Source of the DNA: Gammaproteobacteria bacterium
Lineage (GTDB): Bacteria; Pseudomonadota; Gammaproteobacteria; Pseudomonadales; Azotimanducaceae
Reading direction: 5' to 3'
Length of the DNA stretch: 63,303 nt
Assembly (NCBI GenBank): GCA_009837185.1
Contig: VXUA01000021.1
Coordinates: 1 to 63,303, forward strand
Shown here: positions 59,371 through 63,303 of the stretch, in pieces
How the letters are laid out: each line of letters opens with the position of its first letter
Numbering within the stretch: position 1 is the stretch's first letter
Notes under the pieces: model-generated
Database searches by the model: none
The model's input: the letters and a program-made list of their open reading frames with translations, nothing else
What the model was told of the DNA's origin: nothing
Made by a program: the position numbers and the translations under genes

Positions 59371-60723
59371 TTAGACAATACCATACGCAAGCATGGTGTC
59401 GGCAACTCTCTTGAATCCACCGATATTTGCCCCCGCAACATAGTTCACTTGACCAAGCTGTGCACCGTATTGAATACACTGTTGGTGAATATCGGTCATG
59501 ATGCCTTGCAATCGTTTGTCCACTTCTTCTCTGCTCCAACTAATTCGCAGCGAATTTTGACTTTGTTCCAGCCCACTTACAGCTACTCCGCCAGCATTGG
59601 ACGCCTTTCCTGGAGCGTGCAGAATTTCTTTTTCAGTGAAGAATCGTACTGCCTCAGCAGTTAACGGCATATTAGCACCCTCGCAAATTGCAAAAACCCC
59701 ATTCTTCTGTAGAGTTTGGGCATCGTTCAAGTCCAGCTCGTTTTCCGTAGCACATGGCATGGCGATATCACAGGGTACCGACCATGGTCTTGCATTTTCA
59801 AAAAATTCGACCGCATCATGGGCGTTCGCAAACTCGGATATTCTTCCCCTGCGTTTCTCTTTGAGAACTTGAACGAACTTGAGTTGCTCCTCGTTCAAAC
59901 CGTCGGGCACGAGCACAAAGCCACTTGAATCGCTCAACGTGATGACTTTTGCACCCATTTGAAGTGCTTTTTCCGCTGCGTAAATCGCGACGTTCCCACT
60001 ACCACTAATAGCAATACTCTTACCCCTCAATGAGTCTCCAATGTGATTCAACATATTCTCGCAAAAATATACGCACCCGTAGCCTGTCGCTTCGGTTCGA
60101 ACAGCACTCCCGCCGTACGCTAGTGATTTGCCTGTAATCACACCAGCCCAGCGGTTACACATGCGCATATACTGAGCAAATAAATAACTTATTTCGCGAG
60201 CGCTGACTCCGATGTCGCCAGCAGGAATATCCACATCCTCACCGATGTAGCGATGCAGTTCCAACATGAGTGCTTGACAAAATCGCATGACTTCTCGATC
60301 ACTCTTCCCTTTCGGATCGAAGTCGGCACCTCCCTTCGCACCCCCCATGGGTAATCCGGTAAGGCTGTTTTTGAATATTTGTTCAAAAGCGAGAAACTTT
60401 AATACGCTCTGATTTACGGCGGGATGAAATCGCAGTCCGCCTTTATACGGTCCTAGCGTATGGTTGAACTGAACACGCCAACCTCGATTTACTTCCACTT
60501 CTCTGCTGTCCGTCTCCCAGGTAACTCGAAAACTCACTATACGATCGGGTTCAGTGACACGCTCAAGAATGCGTGCTTTGCGGTACTCATCGTGTTGTAA
60601 GTACCATGGCAACACCGACTCTACAACTTCTTCAACCGCTTGATGAAAGTGAGTTTCATGGGGGTTCTGTCTCCTGAGCTCTGCCATAAACTGCTCAAGG
60701 TGTGTTTGGTGAGAGTTTTTCAT
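59371..60723 (-). CDS. gdhA: NADP-type glutamate dehydrogenase
   Basis: 450 residues (E. coli 447). GPYKGGLRFHPAVNQSVLKF, the catalytic region GLPMGGAKGGADFDPKGKSD, PAGDIGVSAREISYLFAQYM and the Rossmann glycine motif AISGSGNVAIYAAE are present. It aminates 2-oxoglutarate to glutamate. Hexameric class I family. Monocistronic as far as visible. Confidence 0.96.
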   Translation of the reverse strand: MKNSHQTHLEQFMAELRRQNPHETHFHQAVEEVVESVLPWYLQHDEYRKARILERVTEPDRIVSFRVTWETDSREVEVNRGWRVQFNHTLGPYKGGLRFHPAVNQSVLKFLAFEQIFKNSLTGLPMGGAKGGADFDPKGKSDREVMRFCQALMLELHRYIGEDVDIPAGDIGVSAREISYLFAQYMRMCNRWAGVITGKSLAYGGSAVRTEATGYGCVYFCENMLNHIGDSLRGKSIAISGSGNVAIYAAEKALQMGAKVITLSDSSGFVLVPDGLNEEQLKFVQVLKEKRRGRISEFANAHDAVEFFENARPWSVPCDIAMPCATENELDLNDAQTLQKNGVFAICEGANMPLTAEAVRFFTEKEILHAPGKASNAGGVAVSGLEQSQNSLRISWSREEVDKRLQGIMTDIHQQCIQYGAQLGQVNYVAGANIGGFKRVADTMLAYGIV

Positions 60724-61054
60724 TGTCGCGTTTGAGTGTCTCCTTTAAGACGGTCGATGTCAAGTCTATCTTGATTTGGTCATGAAGATTAGTCGAGAGC
60801 GTTGATATGAATTCATCTTCGATCCTGTGTTTCGATCAATGCAATGCTCAAACAGCTAGGTATCGCCGCAAAGCAAAATCCGGAGAACGTACTAGTACAA
60901 GAAACATATCAAACCTTCCTTCATCCGAATCTAAAAAATTATTGACGGATAAAACGCGAGAAAATTTTAAGCTTGTGTGAAGTCGACCTCTTGTCGCGCG
61001 ATCGCTTAATTACTTAAGACGAACAAAGTAGAACGAGACCCCAAAAAAGAAAAA
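60724..61054. other. Intergenic region between gdhA and the rRNA terminator
   Basis: About 330 bases. A 33-codon plus-strand frame (60844-60945) starts MLKQLGIAAKQ, which recalls the first residues of ProA but diverges at once. No other feature seen. Confidence 0.35.
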
Positions 61055-61082
61055 CCTCGAACTCCCACTTTGGAGTTCGAGG
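61055..61082 (-). terminator. rRNA operon terminator
   Basis: A perfect 11-bp stem, CCTCGAACTCC (61055-61065) with GGAGTTCGAGG (61072-61082), six-base loop, followed on the minus strand by TTTTTCTTTTTT. A textbook Rho-independent terminator 20 bases after 5S. Confidence 0.95.
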
Positions 61083-61101
61083 TAATCCTGTAAAAAAGGG
61101 G

Positions 61102-61220
61102 AGCCTGACAACGACCTACTCTCACATGGGGAGACCCCACACTACCATCGGCGCTGAGGCGTTTCACTTCTGAGTTCGAAAAGGATTCAGGTGGTTCCAC
61201 CTCGCTATGATCGTCAGACA
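61102..61220 (-). rRNA. rrf: 5S ribosomal RNA
   Basis: 119 bases. TGTCTGAC pairs with GTCAGGCT at the ends. CGAACTCAGAAGTGAAACGC and GCGCCGATGGTAGTGTGGGG are universal bacterial 5S segments. Confidence 0.96.
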
Positions 61221-61337
61221 AACTGTTTCGTCCTCAGAGAACTGAGAACGGACGTTTGAAATTAAAGAATCACGACAATGTCAAGCGTGAAATTTAGTAG
61301 TTAGCACTTCTCCGGAACAACTCGCGCGTCCGGTTAT

Positions 61338-63303
<1,966 letters not shown>

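Noticed and set aside
60844-60945. ProA-like N-terminal fragment (MLKQLGIAAKQ)
   Set aside because: Only the first eleven residues resemble ProA; too short to claim homology.

Overview
The window is most likely from a gammaproteobacterium of moderate GC content. This rests on the protein families (gamma-type ribosomal proteins, a 323-residue RNA polymerase alpha with a C-terminal domain, type III pantothenate kinase, TonB receptors, lipobox lipoproteins) and on the gene order tRNA-Thr/Tyr/Gly/Thr/Trp-secE-nusG-rplKAJL-rpoBC. The order or genus cannot be fixed from sequence alone.

1-10,000 is an accessory region. It holds a decayed hicA-like toxin next to an unidentified gene fragment, an IS3-family element with a one-base lesion at its frameshift window, and a tightly coupled three-gene minus-strand operon (DUF6941-like, unknown, NlpC/P60-like cysteine peptidase fold). 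Next come a frameshifted DUF262-DUF1524 (GmrSD-like) nuclease, a DUF2513-like gene, and an IS1595-family transposase coupled to a small downstream ORF. A strikingly structured 8149-8290 segment precedes two small genes, and a 4-fold beta-flower-like protein follows. Taken together it reads as a mobile/defence island with several decayed parts.

10,079-12,934 is uvrA (plus). It converges on a nearly gap-free minus-strand block of about 30 kb (44,866 down to 12,952). In order of transcription the block holds tRNA-Thr(TGT), a Cys/Met-metabolism PLP enzyme, tRNA-Tyr, tRNA-Gly, tRNA-Thr(GGT), tRNA-Trp, secE, nusG, rplK, rplA, rplJ, rplL, rpoB, rpoC, rpsL, rpsG, fusA, tuf, the S10 operon, the spc operon and the alpha operon through rplQ. 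Candidate leader structures and an attenuator lie in the larger gaps (rplL-rpoB, rpoC-rpsL, tuf-rpsJ, rpsJ-rplC). The tufB slot between tRNA-Thr and tRNA-Trp is empty. S12 carries Arg at residue 43, and the RpoB rifampicin region carries several departures from the E. coli sequence.

44,965-46,625 holds coaX and birA (minus). Divergent from them are two tandem genes: a stand-alone DsbD alpha domain and a full-length DsbD/ScsB-like disulfide reductase. Opposite these, and sharing a terminator, is a minus-strand group: a small membrane protein, a 994-residue TonB-dependent receptor and three TlpA-like thioredoxin-fold exported proteins with unusual N-terminal halves. I regard this envelope redox cluster and the three-gene operon at 2192-3929 as the best candidates for undescribed systems.

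58,033-60,723 carries an outer-membrane beta-barrel-like protein and an NADP-type glutamate dehydrogenase (gdhA). The window ends in a minus-strand rRNA operon: a strong terminator, 5S rRNA and the 3' two thirds of 23S rRNA, cut by the window edge.
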